Shown: piece by piece, positions 11,571 through 20,348 of the stretch
Position numbering within the stretch: the stretch's first letter is position 1
Layout of the letters: each line of letters opens with the position of its first letter
Assembly: GCF_008087345.1 (NCBI RefSeq)
Contig: NZ_VHIB01000008.1
Location: forward strand, 310,001-374,000
Source of the DNA: Nocardioides caldifontis
GTDB lineage: Bacteria > Actinomycetota > Actinomycetes > Propionibacteriales > Nocardioidaceae
Direction: 5' to 3'
Length of the DNA: 64,000 bases
Made by a program: the position numbers and the translations under genes
Notes under the pieces: model-generated
The model's database searches: none
The model's input: only the letters and a program-made list of their open reading frames with translations
What the model was told of the DNA's origin: nothing

Positions 11571-11798
11571 GCCGAGCCGTCGCATCTTCACCGCTGATCC
11601 ATGCCGAGCCGTCGCATCTTCACCGCCGACCGGTTCCGAGTCGGCCCATCCGGCCGTCCGGTCGGCGAGGTCGGGTCCGCGGTCCGGCGTACCGGCGGAC
11701 ACGCCGACGTGAAGATGCGACGACTCGCGGGTCGAACGCGGTGAAGATGCGACGACTCGCGGGTCGAACGCGGTGAAGATGCGACGACTCGCGGGTCA
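11571..11798. repeat. inverted clusters of a 32-nt-period tandem repeat between ylxR and nusA
   Basis: Three head-to-tail copies begin at 11709, 11741 and 11773 (period 32, the third truncated), each opening GTGAAGATGCGACGACTCGC. Two more copies lie in opposite orientation at 11571-11602 and 11603-11634, also with period 32, sharing the core GTCGCATCTTCACC. The nusA stop codon (11796-11798) lies inside the third forward copy. The two arms could pair as a large stem-loop in RNA downstream of nusA. The rest of this 323-nt gap (11635-11708) shows no gene. Confidence 0.9.
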
Positions 11799-12785
11799 GG
11801 GCTGGTCCGGGGCGACCTTGGGGGCCTCGTCGGAGCGGATGTCGATCCGCCACCCGGTGAGCCGGGCGGCGAGACGGGCGTTCTGCCCTTCCTTGCCGAT
11901 CGCGAGGGACAGCTGGTAGTCCGGCACGACCACCCGCGCCGCGCGGGCGGCGGCGTCGACGACCTCGACGCTGCTGACCCGGGCCGGCGACAGGGCGTGG
12001 GCGACCAGCTCGGCGGGGTCGTCGGACCAGTCGACGATGTCGATCTTCTCGCCGTGCAGCTCGTGCATCACGTTGCGCACCCGCTGCCCCATCGGCCCGA
12101 TGCAGGCGCCCTTGGCGTTGACGCCCGACACGGTGCTGCGGACCGCGATCTTGCTCCGGTGGCCCGCCTCGCGGGCGATCGCGCAGATCTCGACGGTGCC
12201 GTCGGCGATCTCGGGCACCTCGAGCGCGAAGAGCTTCTTCACCAGGTTGGGGTGGCTCCGCGAGAGGTGGACCTGCGGCCCGCGCATCCCGCGGCGCACG
12301 CTCACCACGATCGCCTTGATCCGGGTGCCGTGCTCGTAGCGCTCCCCCGGCACCCGCTCCGCCACCGGCAGCAGCGCCTCGAGCCGGCCGAGGTCGACGA
12401 GCACGTCGTTGGGGTCACGACCCTGCTGGATGGTGCCGCTGACCAGGTCGCCCTCGCGGCCGGAGAACTCGCCGAACTTCACGTCGTCCTCGGCGTCCCG
12501 CAGCCGCTGGAGGATGACCTGCTTGGCGGTGGTCGCGGCGATCCGGCCGAACCCTTCGGGGGTGTCGTCGTACTCCCGGACCACCTCGCCCTCGGCGTCC
12601 ACCTCCGCGGCGTACACCGTCACGCGGCCGGTCTTGCGGTCCACGTGGGCGCGGGCGCGCTGCTGCGCGCCGGGCGTCTTGTGGTACGCCGTCAGCAGCG
12701 CCTGCTCGAGGGCGTCGATGAGGATGTCGAAGCCGATCTCCTTCTCGCGCTCGAGGGCGCGGAGCAGGGTGAGGTCGATGTCCAT
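11796..12785 (-). CDS. nusA: transcription termination/antitermination protein NusA
   Basis: Binds RNA polymerase and nascent RNA, modulating pausing, termination and antitermination. The 329 residues hold the NusA N-domain ([20 protein letters not shown]), the S1 domain (about 130-200) and two KH domains, including [24 protein letters not shown] and the second KH motif [17 protein letters not shown]. It lacks the C-terminal acidic repeats of proteobacterial NusA, as expected for actinobacteria. It lies 4 nt downstream of rimP, so the two form an operon. Its stop codon lies inside a tandem repeat unit. Confidence 0.97.
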   Translation of the reverse strand: MDIDLTLLRALEREKEIGFDILIDALEQALLTAYHKTPGAQQRARAHVDRKTGRVTVYAAEVDAEGEVVREYDDTPEGFGRIAATTAKQVILQRLRDAEDDVKFGEFSGREGDLVSGTIQQGRDPNDVLVDLGRLEALLPVAERVPGERYEHGTRIKAIVVSVRRGMRGPQVHLSRSHPNLVKKLFALEVPEIADGTVEICAIAREAGHRSKIAVRSTVSGVNAKGACIGPMGQRVRNVMHELHGEKIDIVDWSDDPAELVAHALSPARVSSVEVVDAAARAARVVVPDYQLSLAIGKEGQNARLAARLTGWRIDIRSDEAPKVAPDQP

Positions 12786-12789
12786 CGGC

Positions 12790-13257
12790 TCAGCTCTCCT
12801 TCCGGTTGAACTCGACCTCGACGTGCGCCTTCGCGACCTGGGACAGCGGCAGCTCCCGGGGGGCGCCGTCCACGTCGAGCAGCACGGAGTCGTCGTCGTT
12901 GGACTGGATGCGCCCGCGCACGGTCTCGCCGTCCTGCGTGCGGACCTTCACGAGCCGGCCGGCGTTGCGGCGCCAGTGCCGGGGCAGCGTCAGCGGGCGG
13001 TCGGTCCCCGGCGAGGTGACCTCCAGCGTGTAGGGCTGCTCCCCCATCACGTCGGAGGCGTCGAGGAGCCGCGAGACCTCCTTGGTCGCCTCGGCGACGT
13101 CGTCCATCGTGACGCCGCCGTCCTTGTCGACCGCGACCCGGAGGAGGCGGCGGCGCCCCGCGGGGGTGAGCTCCAGCCCCTCGAGGTCCAGCCCCATCTC
13201 GAGGAGCGGCGGTGTGAGCTCCGAGACGAGTCGGTCCTTGGTCTGGTCGGTGGCCAC
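12790..13257 (-). CDS. rimP: ribosome maturation factor RimP
   Basis: Needed for maturation of the 30S subunit. The 155-residue protein has the N-terminal RimP domain ([29 protein letters not shown] shows the L-R-V-x-x-D pattern) and the C-terminal SH3-like domain with the [12 protein letters not shown] motif that defines the family. The GTG start is set by AGGAGG 7 nt upstream; the longer open frame behind it is intergenic and includes a GC repeat. First gene of rimP-nusA, divergent from the lipoprotein gene. Confidence 0.95.
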   Translation of the reverse strand: MATDQTKDRLVSELTPPLLEMGLDLEGLELTPAGRRRLLRVAVDKDGGVTMDDVAEATKEVSRLLDASDVMGEQPYTLEVTSPGTDRPLTLPRHWRRNAGRLVKVRTQDGETVRGRIQSNDDDSVLLDVDGAPRELPLSQVAKAHVEVEFNRKES

Positions 13258-13334
13258 CGGACTTCCTCCTCTGCTGTTGTCGGGCCGACGATAGCCGATC
13301 GGGTCACGTCCGATCCTCTCGCTGCGTGCCGGAC

Positions 13335-13359
13335 CGGGCCGCCCCGAGGGGACGGCCCG
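13335..13359. other. strong inverted repeat between rimP and the lipoprotein operon
   Basis: CGGGCCG then CCCC, a two-base loop, GGGG, one unpaired A and CGGCCCG form an 11-bp near-perfect hairpin. It lies directly before the 12-nt tandem repeat and about 80 nt upstream of the rimP start. It could insulate the divergent transcription units or act in the rimP control region. Confidence 0.45.
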
Positions 13360-13361
13360 CG

Positions 13362-13445
13362 GGCGCGCTGGCTGGCGCGCTGGCGGGCGCGCTGGTGGGG
13401 GCGCTGGCTGGCGCGCTGGTGGGGGCGCTGGCGGGGGCGCTGGCG
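13362..13445 (+). repeat. seven-copy 12-nt tandem repeat upstream of a lipoprotein gene
   Basis: Seven head-to-tail copies of a 12-nt unit of form GGSGCGCTGGYK with only one to three substitutions between copies. It ends 14 nt before the -10 hexamer TACGGT of the lipoprotein operon, so it covers the -35 region. Confidence 0.85.
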
Positions 13446-13459
13446 GGGCCCGAGCGTTG

Positions 13460-13465
13460 TACGGT
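13460..13465 (+). promoter_or_regulatory. -10 hexamer of leaderless lipoprotein operon
   Basis: TACGGT lies 6 nt before the ATG at 13472, the spacing expected if transcription begins at the start codon. No recognisable -35 is seen; that position is inside the tandem repeat. Confidence 0.5.
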
Positions 13466-13471
13466 GCGCCC

Positions 13472-14098
13472 ATGCGGCCCTCCCGAGTCGCCGACCCGCA
13501 GACCGGCACCATCGCCGGCCGTGCCGTCGGCAGCACCCTCGTGGCCGCGCTGCTCCTGACCCTCGCTGCCTGCTCGGGCGACGACGCGGACGAGCCCGCG
13601 GCCGAGCCCCCGCCGTCCTCGTCTCCCCCGCCCGCCACGCCGGTCGACGGGAGCGCCGAGGAGGAGCCCGAGGAGCCGCCCACCCCGCCGGTGGCCGCGG
13701 ACACCCGCCACGCGCGGGAGGCCTTCGTGCGGTTCGTCGTGGACGCGTGGGGCTACGCCCTCCGGCACAACGACCCCTCGGTGGTCACGGACCTGAGCCC
13801 GCGCCCGAAGCAGCCGTGCGCCGGCTGCCCCGAGCTGGCCCAGGAGCTCGCCCGGCGGAGCGAGGACGGGTGGCACGTCGACTTCCCCGGCGCCGAGGTC
13901 CGGCGGGTCCGGCTCGCCCCCGGCAGCGTCCCGGGCACGGTCCTCGGCACGGCGACGATCGACGTGCCGGCGTCGGTGTCGTACTTCGACGACGGGTCGG
14001 TGCGCAACACCAACGAGGAGCACCGGGGCACGACCTTCGAGGTGCTCACCCGCCGGGACGGCGAGGGCTTCGCCCTGCTCGGGTTCCAGGTCCGGTGA
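13472..14098 (+). CDS. putative lipoprotein, DUF6318-like
   Basis: 208 residues with a lipoprotein signal: a basic start, the hydrophobic stretch STLVAALLLTLAAC and lipidation Cys near residue 33, then a Pro/Glu/Ser-rich linker (about 35-73). The globular part (about 75-208) starts ARHAREAFVRFVVDAWGYAL and has a Cys pair in PCAGCPELAQ, matching my memory of the actinobacterial DUF6318 family; function unknown. Expected on the outer face of the membrane. First of three overlapping genes; its stop overlaps the next GTG (GTGA). The ATG was preferred over a TTG 15 nt upstream because of the -10 hexamer. Confidence 0.78.
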   Translation: MRPSRVADPQTGTIAGRAVGSTLVAALLLTLAACSGDDADEPAAEPPPSSSPPPATPVDGSAEEEPEEPPTPPVAADTRHAREAFVRFVVDAWGYALRHNDPSVVTDLSPRPKQPCAGCPELAQELARRSEDGWHVDFPGAEVRRVRLAPGSVPGTVLGTATIDVPASVSYFDDGSVRNTNEEHRGTTFEVLTRRDGEGFALLGFQVR

Positions 14099-14622
14099 GC
14101 GCCGTACGACGCGCACCGGCCCTCGGCCGACGCGGGGTGACCGCCGGGCTGCTGGCCGCCGTGGCCGTGCCGCTCGTGGCCGCGTGCGACGACGGCGTCG
14201 ACCTGCCGCGGCTCCCGGAGCTCGGTCCCGACCCCGACGAGCCGCTGCTCGCGGCCGCGCTACAGGCCGAGCGCGAGCTCGTCGCCACGGTCCGCCGCAC
14301 CGTCCGGCGGCACCGCTCGCTGCGCCCCCTGCTGAGCCCCACCGCCGACGTGCACGACGCGCACGTCGCGCTGCTCGCGGAGGCGGCCGACGGCTCTCCC
14401 CCGCCGGCGGCGCCGGGGGCACGCGTCCCCGCCGCGCCCCGCGCCGCGCTCCATGCCCTGATGGACCGCGAGCGGACCCTCGCCGAGGCCCACGTGCAGC
14501 GCGCGCTGGCGGCCCGGAGCGGCCCCTTCGCCCGCATCGTCGGTGTCCTCGCCGCGGCGGCCACCCAGCAGTCGGTGGTGCTCGCCGAGGCCGCGAACGA
14601 CCTGCGGGCAGGCCGCCGGTGA
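14095..14622 (+). CDS. hypothetical lipoprotein with helical domain
   Basis: I cannot assign a family with certainty. The 175 residues begin with a basic, RR-containing signal and the lipobox LVAAC (Cys near 28). The mature part is almost entirely helical and Ala/Arg/Glu-rich, with regularly placed His and Glu residues (for example VHDAHVALLAEAADG and RTLAEAHVQRAL) that resemble a ferritin-like bundle. This is notable because the next gene is a recognisable ferritin-like DUF4439 protein. Coupled to both neighbours by GTGA overlaps, so the three are made together. Confidence 0.7.
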   Translation: MSAVRRAPALGRRGVTAGLLAAVAVPLVAACDDGVDLPRLPELGPDPDEPLLAAALQAERELVATVRRTVRRHRSLRPLLSPTADVHDAHVALLAEAADGSPPPAAPGARVPAAPRAALHALMDRERTLAEAHVQRALAARSGPFARIVGVLAAAATQQSVVLAEAANDLRAGRR

Positions 14623-15044
14623 GACCGCTCGAGGCGCTCCAGGCCACGCTCGCGGCCGAGCACGCCGCCGTCCACGCGTACGGCGTCGTCGGCGGCCGGC
14701 TCCCCTCCGCCGACAACCCGGCGCTCGCCGAGCGGTTCCGGTCGGCCTACGAGGCGCACCGGGGCCGCCGCGACTGGCTGCGCTCCCGGATCGCGGACCG
14801 TGGCGCCGACCCCAGCCCGGCGGCCCTGGGCTACTCGGTCCCCGTCGAGGGCCGCGACCCGGTCGAGCTCACGTCGGTCGCGCGGGGCGTCGAGGAGCGG
14901 TGCGCCGCCGTCTACGCCCAGCTCGTCGCCTCCTCGACCGGTGAGGACCGGCGTTGGGGGCTGGACGCGCTCACCAGCACGTCGGTGCTGCTGCTGTCGC
15001 TGGGTGCGGAGCCGACCGCGTTCCCGGGCGCGCCCGAGCTCTGA
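14619..15044 (+). CDS. DUF4439 ferritin-like domain protein
   Basis: 141 residues, no signal peptide. The core LEALQATLAAEHAAVHAYGVVGGRL and the later AYEAHRGRRDWLRSRIADRGADP are the signature of DUF4439, a four-helix ferritin-like domain found near rimP/nusA and proS in actinobacteria. The paired Glu/His (EHAAVHAY, EAHRGRRD) suggest a metal site, but no function is established. It probably works with the two upstream lipoproteins, given the tight overlaps. The GTG start is inside the previous stop codon. It ends 8 nt from the convergent GH13 gene. Confidence 0.85.
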   Translation: MRPLEALQATLAAEHAAVHAYGVVGGRLPSADNPALAERFRSAYEAHRGRRDWLRSRIADRGADPSPAALGYSVPVEGRDPVELTSVARGVEERCAAVYAQLVASSTGEDRRWGLDALTSTSVLLLSLGAEPTAFPGAPEL

Positions 15045-15052
15045 GCGCCCGG

Positions 15053-16735
15053 TCACCACAGGCGCCGGCCGTCGCGCGTGGCGAGGCGCAGCCAGCGGTA
15101 CCCGTACCCCTCCAGGCAGGCGGTCAGCCGGCCACCGGACTCGAGGCCGGCGGGCCCCGACCCGAGGACGTGCAGCAGCTCCAGCTCGTCCGAGTCGTCG
15201 ACCGTCAGCCGCACCTCGCGCGGCTCCGGCCCGAGGTTGTGGAGCAGGAGCAGCCGGCGGTCGCCCCAGCGGCACTCGTGCGCCAGCACCTCCTTGTGGG
15301 GCTGGTCGTGCAGGTGCAGCTCCGCCCACCCCAGCTCGGGCGACTCCCGGTACACCCGCACCAGCGTCTGGAAGAACGCCAGCAGCGAGTCCGGGTCCTG
15401 CCGCTGCCCGGCCACGTTGACGTGCTCGGGCCCGAACCGGCCTGCGGTCGGACGGCGCGGGAGCCGGTCGGGGGACGCGCGCGAGAAGCCGCCGTTGGGT
15501 CCGTCGGCCCACTGCATCGGAGAGCGCACGGCCATCCGGCCGTCGAGCTCGAGGTTCTCCCCCATCCCGATCTCCTCGCCGTAGAAGAGCACCGGCGTCC
15601 CGGGGAGCGAGAACGTCAGGCTGTAGACGAGCCGCACCCGCCGGTCGTCACCGTCGACCATCGGCGGCACCCGCCGCCGCAGCCCGCGTCCGAACAGCTG
15701 GAGCTCGTCCTCGGGACCGAATGCGGCGAAGACCTCCGCTCGCTCGTCGTCGGACAGCCTGTCCAGCGTCAGCTCGTCGTGGTTGCGCGCGAACACGCCC
15801 CACTGCGAGTGGACGGGCAGCCGCGGCCGCCGGTCCAGCGCGTCGGCGAGGGGCCGGGCGTCCTCGCGCGCGAGCGAGAGGTACATCCGCTGCATCGCCG
15901 TGAAGTCGAAGATCATGTTCAGCTGGTCGCCGTCGCCCTCGCCGAAGAAGGAGACCTGGTCGTCGTACGGGAGGTTGACCTCGCCGAGCAGCATCGCGTC
16001 GCCGCGGCGGCGCCCGATGAAGGCGCGCAGGTCGCGCAGGTAGTCGTGCGGGTCGCGCCGGCCGCCGTCGGCGGGTTCGGCGGGTTCGGCGGCGGAGCCG
16101 TCGAGGAGCGACGGCACCGCGTCCACGCGGAAGCCGGACACCCCCAGCTCGAGCCAGAAGCCGAGGACCTTCGCGATCTCGTCGCGCACCCTGGGGTTCG
16201 CGATGTCGAGGTCCGGCTGCTGGCGGTAGAACGAGTGCAGGTAGTACTCGCCGGTGTGCTCGTCGAGCTCCCAGACGCTGTCCTCGGCGTCGGGGAAGAC
16301 CACCTGGTCGCTGGTGTCCGGAGGCGGGTCCGACCGCCACACGTAGAAGTCGCGGTACGGCGACTCCTTGCTCGACCGTGCGTCGAGGAACCACGGGTGC
16401 TGGTCGGAGGTGTGGTTGACGACGAGGTCGATGATCACCCGCATCCCGCGGTCGCGGGCGGTCCGGACGAGCTCGACGAAGTCGCCGTGGTGGCCGAGCC
16501 GCGGGTCGACGCCGTAGTAGTCCGTGATGTCGTAGCCGTCGTCGCGCCCCGTCGTGGGGTGGAAGGGCATCAGCCACAGGCAGGTGACGCCGAGGCCGGC
16601 GAGGTAGTCGATGCGCTCGGTCAGCCCCTGGAAGTCACCGACCCCGTCGTCGTCCCAGTCCATGAAGGTCTGCACGTCGAGGCAGTAGACGACCGCCGTC
16701 TTCCACCACAGGTCGCTGGTCTCGCCGAAGTCCAC
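15053..16735 (-). CDS. alpha-amylase family (GH13) protein, trehalose synthase-like
   Basis: Intracellular alpha-glucan or disaccharide active enzyme. The 560 residues form a GH13 barrel with all catalytic residues: nucleophile Asp205 in GFRVDAVP, acid/base Glu252 in LLGEVNLP and Asp320 in ARNHDE, plus the DLVVNHTS region at 103-110. The start KTAVVYCLDVQTFMDWDDDGVGDFQGL resembles trehalose synthase (maltose glucosyltransferase), but the length and the Cys-Leu-Asp start mark a divergent subgroup, so substrate is uncertain. GTG start. It follows the flavin oxidoreductase gene after 3 nt, a pairing I treat as functional. Confidence 0.85.
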   Translation of the reverse strand: MDFGETSDLWWKTAVVYCLDVQTFMDWDDDGVGDFQGLTERIDYLAGLGVTCLWLMPFHPTTGRDDGYDITDYYGVDPRLGHHGDFVELVRTARDRGMRVIIDLVVNHTSDQHPWFLDARSSKESPYRDFYVWRSDPPPDTSDQVVFPDAEDSVWELDEHTGEYYLHSFYRQQPDLDIANPRVRDEIAKVLGFWLELGVSGFRVDAVPSLLDGSAAEPAEPADGGRRDPHDYLRDLRAFIGRRRGDAMLLGEVNLPYDDQVSFFGEGDGDQLNMIFDFTAMQRMYLSLAREDARPLADALDRRPRLPVHSQWGVFARNHDELTLDRLSDDERAEVFAAFGPEDELQLFGRGLRRRVPPMVDGDDRRVRLVYSLTFSLPGTPVLFYGEEIGMGENLELDGRMAVRSPMQWADGPNGGFSRASPDRLPRRPTAGRFGPEHVNVAGQRQDPDSLLAFFQTLVRVYRESPELGWAELHLHDQPHKEVLAHECRWGDRRLLLLHNLGPEPREVRLTVDDSDELELLHVLGSGPAGLESGGRLTACLEGYGYRWLRLATRDGRRLW

Positions 16736-16738
16736 GGC

Positions 16739-17704
16739 TCACCTGCCCAGCTGTGGGAGGACGTGAGCGCCGAAGGCGTCGAGGTACGCCGTCTGCTCCT
16801 GCCCGACGTGGTGCAGGAAGAGGTCGTCGAAACCGAGGTCGAGGTACTCCTGGAGCCATTCGGCGTGCTGCCCCAGGTCCGAGGAGACCCGCACCGCTTG
16901 TCGTACGGCGTCCACGGTCACGTGCTCGCTGACGGTGTCGAAGACCTCCGGGGTGTCGATGTCCCAGGTGGCGGGCGGACCGAAGACGTTGCTGCGCCAC
17001 TGCTCGTGGGCGATCGCCTCCGCCTCCTCCTGCGTCGGCGCCCACGACAGGTGGACCTGTAGCCGCACGGGGCCGCGGCCGCCCGCCTCCCGGTAGGCGT
17101 CGACCATCCGCCGGAGGTGCTCGTGCGGCTGGTTCAGGGTGACCAGCCCGTCCGCCCACTCGGCGGACCGCCGGGCGGTCTCCACGCTCACCGCGGTCGC
17201 CACCAGCGCAGGCGAAGGGTCTGGCGGCGCCCACAGGCGGGCTCGGTCGACGACGACCAGCCCGTGGTGGGTCACCTCCTCGCCCGCCAGCAGCCGCCGG
17301 ATCACCTCGACGCACTCGCGGAGCCGCCGGTTCCGGGTCTCCTTGTCCGGCCAGCCGTCGCCGGTGATGTGCTCGTTGACGGCCTCCCCCGAGCCGAGCG
17401 CCGTCCAGAACCGGCCCGGGAACATCGCGCCCAGGGTGCTGATCGCCTGCGCCACCACCGCCGGGTGGTAGCGCTGGCCCGGGGCGTTGACGACGCCGAA
17501 CGGCAGCCCCGTGCTCGCCAGCGCGGCACCCAGCCACGCCCACGCGAACCCCGACTGGCCCTGACGGGCGCTCCACGGGTTGAAGTGGTCGGAGCACATC
17601 GCGGCCGTGAAGCCGACCTGCTCCGCGTGCTTCACGTCCTCGAGCAGCCGGCCGGGACCGACCTGCTCGTGGGACGCGTGGAACCCCAGCAACGGTGCGG
17701 GCAT
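16739..17704 (-). CDS. LLM-class flavin oxidoreductase, TIGR03885-like
   Basis: 321-residue luciferase-like TIM barrel. GFHASHEQVGPGRLLEDVKHAEQVGF at the start and the SDHFNPWSARQGQSGFAWAWLGAAL segment are typical of the family my memory places in TIGR03885 (probable non-F420 flavin oxidoreductase), which often sits beside a GH13 gene as here. The substrate is unknown; cofactor use (FMN or F420) cannot be decided from sequence. ATG preceded by AAGGGAGGG. First gene of a two-gene unit with the GH13 enzyme. Confidence 0.82.
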   Translation of the reverse strand: MPAPLLGFHASHEQVGPGRLLEDVKHAEQVGFTAAMCSDHFNPWSARQGQSGFAWAWLGAALASTGLPFGVVNAPGQRYHPAVVAQAISTLGAMFPGRFWTALGSGEAVNEHITGDGWPDKETRNRRLRECVEVIRRLLAGEEVTHHGLVVVDRARLWAPPDPSPALVATAVSVETARRSAEWADGLVTLNQPHEHLRRMVDAYREAGGRGPVRLQVHLSWAPTQEEAEAIAHEQWRSNVFGPPATWDIDTPEVFDTVSEHVTVDAVRQAVRVSSDLGQHAEWLQEYLDLGFDDLFLHHVGQEQTAYLDAFGAHVLPQLGR

Positions 17705-17786
17705 CGGGCCCTCCCTTCCCTCGCCAGCGCCTACCCGGCGCCGCCGGAGGGAAAACGGCCGCCACCCCCGAGGGACGGCCGGAAGG

Positions 17787-18494
17787 TCAGCGCCAGCGGC
17801 GGACGATCTCCTCCACCTCGGCGAGCCGGTGCGCGACGGCGTCCGGCTCCCCCTCCGTGTGGCCGAGCTGCTCCGCGGGGATGTCGGAGTGCGGCACCAG
17901 GACCGTCCGCATCCCCACCTGCGACGCGCCCCAGATGTCGTCGAAGGGCCGGTCGCCCACGAAGACGCACCGGGTCGGGTCGTCGACCCCGACGGCCTCC
18001 ATGGCGGCGCGGAACGTCTGCGGCGCGGGCTTCGTCCACGGCACCTCGCTGGTGTAGACCGCCCCGTCGATCAGCTCGAGGACCCCGTCGCGCGCGAAGA
18101 AGCCGTCGTGCCAGGACCGCGGCCAGATGGTGTTCGACAGCACCCCGACCCGGATCCCGTCGGCGCGCAGCGCCTCGAAGAGCGGGCGGACGTCGGGGTC
18201 GGTGACCGTGTGCGGCTCCCAGAACTCCTGGTACGCCGTCAGCCGCGCCTCGTCGTGGGTGAGCCCGGCGTGGGCGAACACGTCGGCGATCGTCGCGCTC
18301 GTCTGGCTGTCCTTCGCCCGGCTCCACACCGCCTGGTTCGCGGCGTGCAGGGCGAGGTGCGCCTCGGGGTGCCCGTCGATCGCGGCCATCGCGAGCGCCT
18401 CGGCCTCGGAGTGGAAGTCGATCGAGTGCCAGGGGGTGAGGGTGCCGCCCCAGTCGAAGATGACCGCGTCGACACCGCGACGGGGCTCAGCCAC
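17787..18494 (-). CDS. HAD-superfamily protein
   Basis: 235-residue haloacid dehalogenase fold: motif I at [10 protein letters not shown] (Asp14), a helical cap, motif II LSNT, motif III Lys in TKPAPQTF and motif [15 protein letters not shown]. It is probably a phosphatase-like enzyme of subfamily IA. Odd point: in motif I the second catalytic Asp (DxD) is replaced by Gly (D-W-G), so normal phosphatase chemistry is doubtful. The start overlaps the end of proS by 8 nt, suggesting co-expression with prolyl-tRNA synthetase. Substrate unknown. Confidence 0.85.
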   Translation of the reverse strand: MAEPRRGVDAVIFDWGGTLTPWHSIDFHSEAEALAMAAIDGHPEAHLALHAANQAVWSRAKDSQTSATIADVFAHAGLTHDEARLTAYQEFWEPHTVTDPDVRPLFEALRADGIRVGVLSNTIWPRSWHDGFFARDGVLELIDGAVYTSEVPWTKPAPQTFRAAMEAVGVDDPTRCVFVGDRPFDDIWGASQVGMRTVLVPHSDIPAEQLGHTEGEPDAVAHRLAEVEEIVRRWR

Positions 18495-20295
18495 CGGGGC
18501 CTCCCCGGACCACCTCCGCGACGTGCTCCACGGCGTCCTCGACGCGGACCTCGACCTTGCTCCCGGAGGCCCGGTCGCGGACCTCGACGACCCCGTCGGC
18601 CAGCCCCTTGCCGACCACGACGATGGTCGGGACCCCGACGAGCTCGGCGTCCTTGAACTTCACGCCCGGGGAGACCTTCGCGCGGTCGTCGTACAGCACG
18701 GTGACGCCGCGTCCGGCGAGCTCGTCGGCGATGCGCGCGGCGGCGTCGAAGACCGCGGTGTCCTTGCCGGTCGCCACGAGGTGGACGTCGGCGGGCGCGA
18801 CCTCGCGCGGCCAGACCAGCCCGATGTCGTCGAGGGTGCTCTCCGCGATCGCCGCGACGAGCCGCGACGGGCCGATGCCGTAGGAGCCCATCGTGACCGT
18901 GACCAGCTTGCCGTTCTCGTCGAGCACCTTGAGGTCGAGCGCCTCGGCGTACTTCGTCCCGAGCTGGAAGATGTGGCCGATCTCGATGCCCCGGGCCGCC
19001 TCGAGGGTGCCGCCGCGCCCGGCGGCGGCGCACTCGGGGCAGATGTCGCCGGGCTTGACCTCCGCGGCCTCGATCGTGCCGTCGGGCGTGAAGTCACGTC
19101 CGGCGACGACGTCGATCGCGTGGCTCCCGTCGACGTCCGCACCGGTCACCCACCGGGTGCCCTCGACGATCCGCGGGTCGACGAGGTAGCGGATCCCGGA
19201 CGGGCTCTCCTCGCCCAGCGCGGACGCGCCGATGTACCCCTTCACCAGCGTCGGGTGCGCCTCGAAGTCGGCCTCGGTGAAGGGCGCCACCTCGGCAGGC
19301 TCGACCTGCGCGGCGAGCCGCTTCTCGTCGACCTCCCGGTCGCCGGGGACGCCGATCGCCAGCGGCTCGCGGGTGCCGTCGGGGTGCACCAGCACCACGA
19401 GCACGTTCTTGAGCGTGTCCGCGGCAGTCCAGGGGCGGTCCTCGCGCGCGTGGTGGGCGTTGAGGAAGTCGACCAGCGTCTGGATCGTCGGCGTGTCAGG
19501 GGTGTCCTCGGCGTGCGCGGCGGGCACGCCGTCATGGGGCTGCGCGGGCGGCACCGGCACGCGCACCGCCTCGACGTTGGCGGCGTAGTCGCACGTCGTG
19601 CACCGCACGTAGGTGTCCTCGCCGACCTCGGCGTTGGCGAGGAACTCCTCGCTCGCCGAGCCGCCCATCGCGCCCGACATCGCGCGGACCACGACGTAGG
19701 AGAGGCCGAGGCGGTCGAAGATCCGGATGTACGCCGCACGGTGCCGGTCGTACGACGCCTGGAGCCCGGCCTGGTCGACGTCGAAGGAGTAGCTGTCCTT
19801 CATGACGAACTCGCGACCGCGGAGCAGCCCGGCCCGGGGACGCGCCTCGTCGCGGTACTTCGTCTGGATCTGGTAGAGCGCGAGCGGGAGGTCCTTGTAG
19901 GAGGAGTACAGGTCCTTCACCAGGAGGGTGAACATCTCCTCGTGGGTCGGCCCGAGGAGGTAGTCGCCGCCCTTGCGGTCCTTGAGCCGGAACAGGCTGT
20001 CGCCGTACTCCGTCCAGCGGTTGGTCGCCTCGTAGGGCTCCCTGGGCAGCAGCGCCGGGAAGTGCACCTCCTGCGCGCCGATCGCGTCCATCTCCTCGCG
20101 GATGACGTTCTCGACGTTGCGCAGGACCCGGTAGCCCAGCGGAAGCCAGCTGTAGATCCCGGGAGCGTTGCGGCGGATGTAGCCGGCCCGCACCAGCAGC
20201 CGGTGGCTCGGCACCTCGGCCTCGGCCGGGTCCTCACGCAGGGTCCGGAGGAACAGCGTGGACATCCGGAGGACCGACGACCGGTGGTGAGACAT
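18487..20295 (-). CDS. proS: prolyl-tRNA synthetase
   Basis: Charges tRNA-Pro. The 602 residues contain the class II motifs (motif 1 near [30 protein letters not shown], motif 2 around [26 protein letters not shown], motif 3 [13 protein letters not shown]) and an editing insertion domain between motifs 2 and 3, the bacterial-type ProS architecture. The C-terminal anticodon-binding domain starts near residue 490. The ATG is 7 nt after TAGCCT, so the mRNA is likely leaderless. Divergent from the DoxX-like gene; followed by the HAD gene with overlap. Confidence 0.97.
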   Translation of the reverse strand: MSHHRSSVLRMSTLFLRTLREDPAEAEVPSHRLLVRAGYIRRNAPGIYSWLPLGYRVLRNVENVIREEMDAIGAQEVHFPALLPREPYEATNRWTEYGDSLFRLKDRKGGDYLLGPTHEEMFTLLVKDLYSSYKDLPLALYQIQTKYRDEARPRAGLLRGREFVMKDSYSFDVDQAGLQASYDRHRAAYIRIFDRLGLSYVVVRAMSGAMGGSASEEFLANAEVGEDTYVRCTTCDYAANVEAVRVPVPPAQPHDGVPAAHAEDTPDTPTIQTLVDFLNAHHAREDRPWTAADTLKNVLVVLVHPDGTREPLAIGVPGDREVDEKRLAAQVEPAEVAPFTEADFEAHPTLVKGYIGASALGEESPSGIRYLVDPRIVEGTRWVTGADVDGSHAIDVVAGRDFTPDGTIEAAEVKPGDICPECAAAGRGGTLEAARGIEIGHIFQLGTKYAEALDLKVLDENGKLVTVTMGSYGIGPSRLVAAIAESTLDDIGLVWPREVAPADVHLVATGKDTAVFDAAARIADELAGRGVTVLYDDRAKVSPGVKFKDAELVGVPTIVVVGKGLADGVVEVRDRASGSKVEVRVEDAVEHVAEVVRGGPGG

Positions 20296-20302
20296 GCGGG
20301 TC

Positions 20303-20308
20303 AGGCTA
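20303..20308 (-). promoter_or_regulatory. -10 hexamer of leaderless proS
   Basis: TAGCCT on the minus strand ends 7 nt before the proS ATG, the spacing of actinobacterial leaderless promoters. No clear -35. Confidence 0.5.
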
Positions 20309-20348
20309 CCGAGCGCGACCGACGCCCCCCGAACCGGTTTCCCGCGGC

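Noticed and set aside
11571-11798. Possible CRISPR array (regular 32-nt repeats)
   Set aside because: The units are head-to-tail with no variable spacers of 25-40 nt, copies occur in both orientations, and no cas gene is present.
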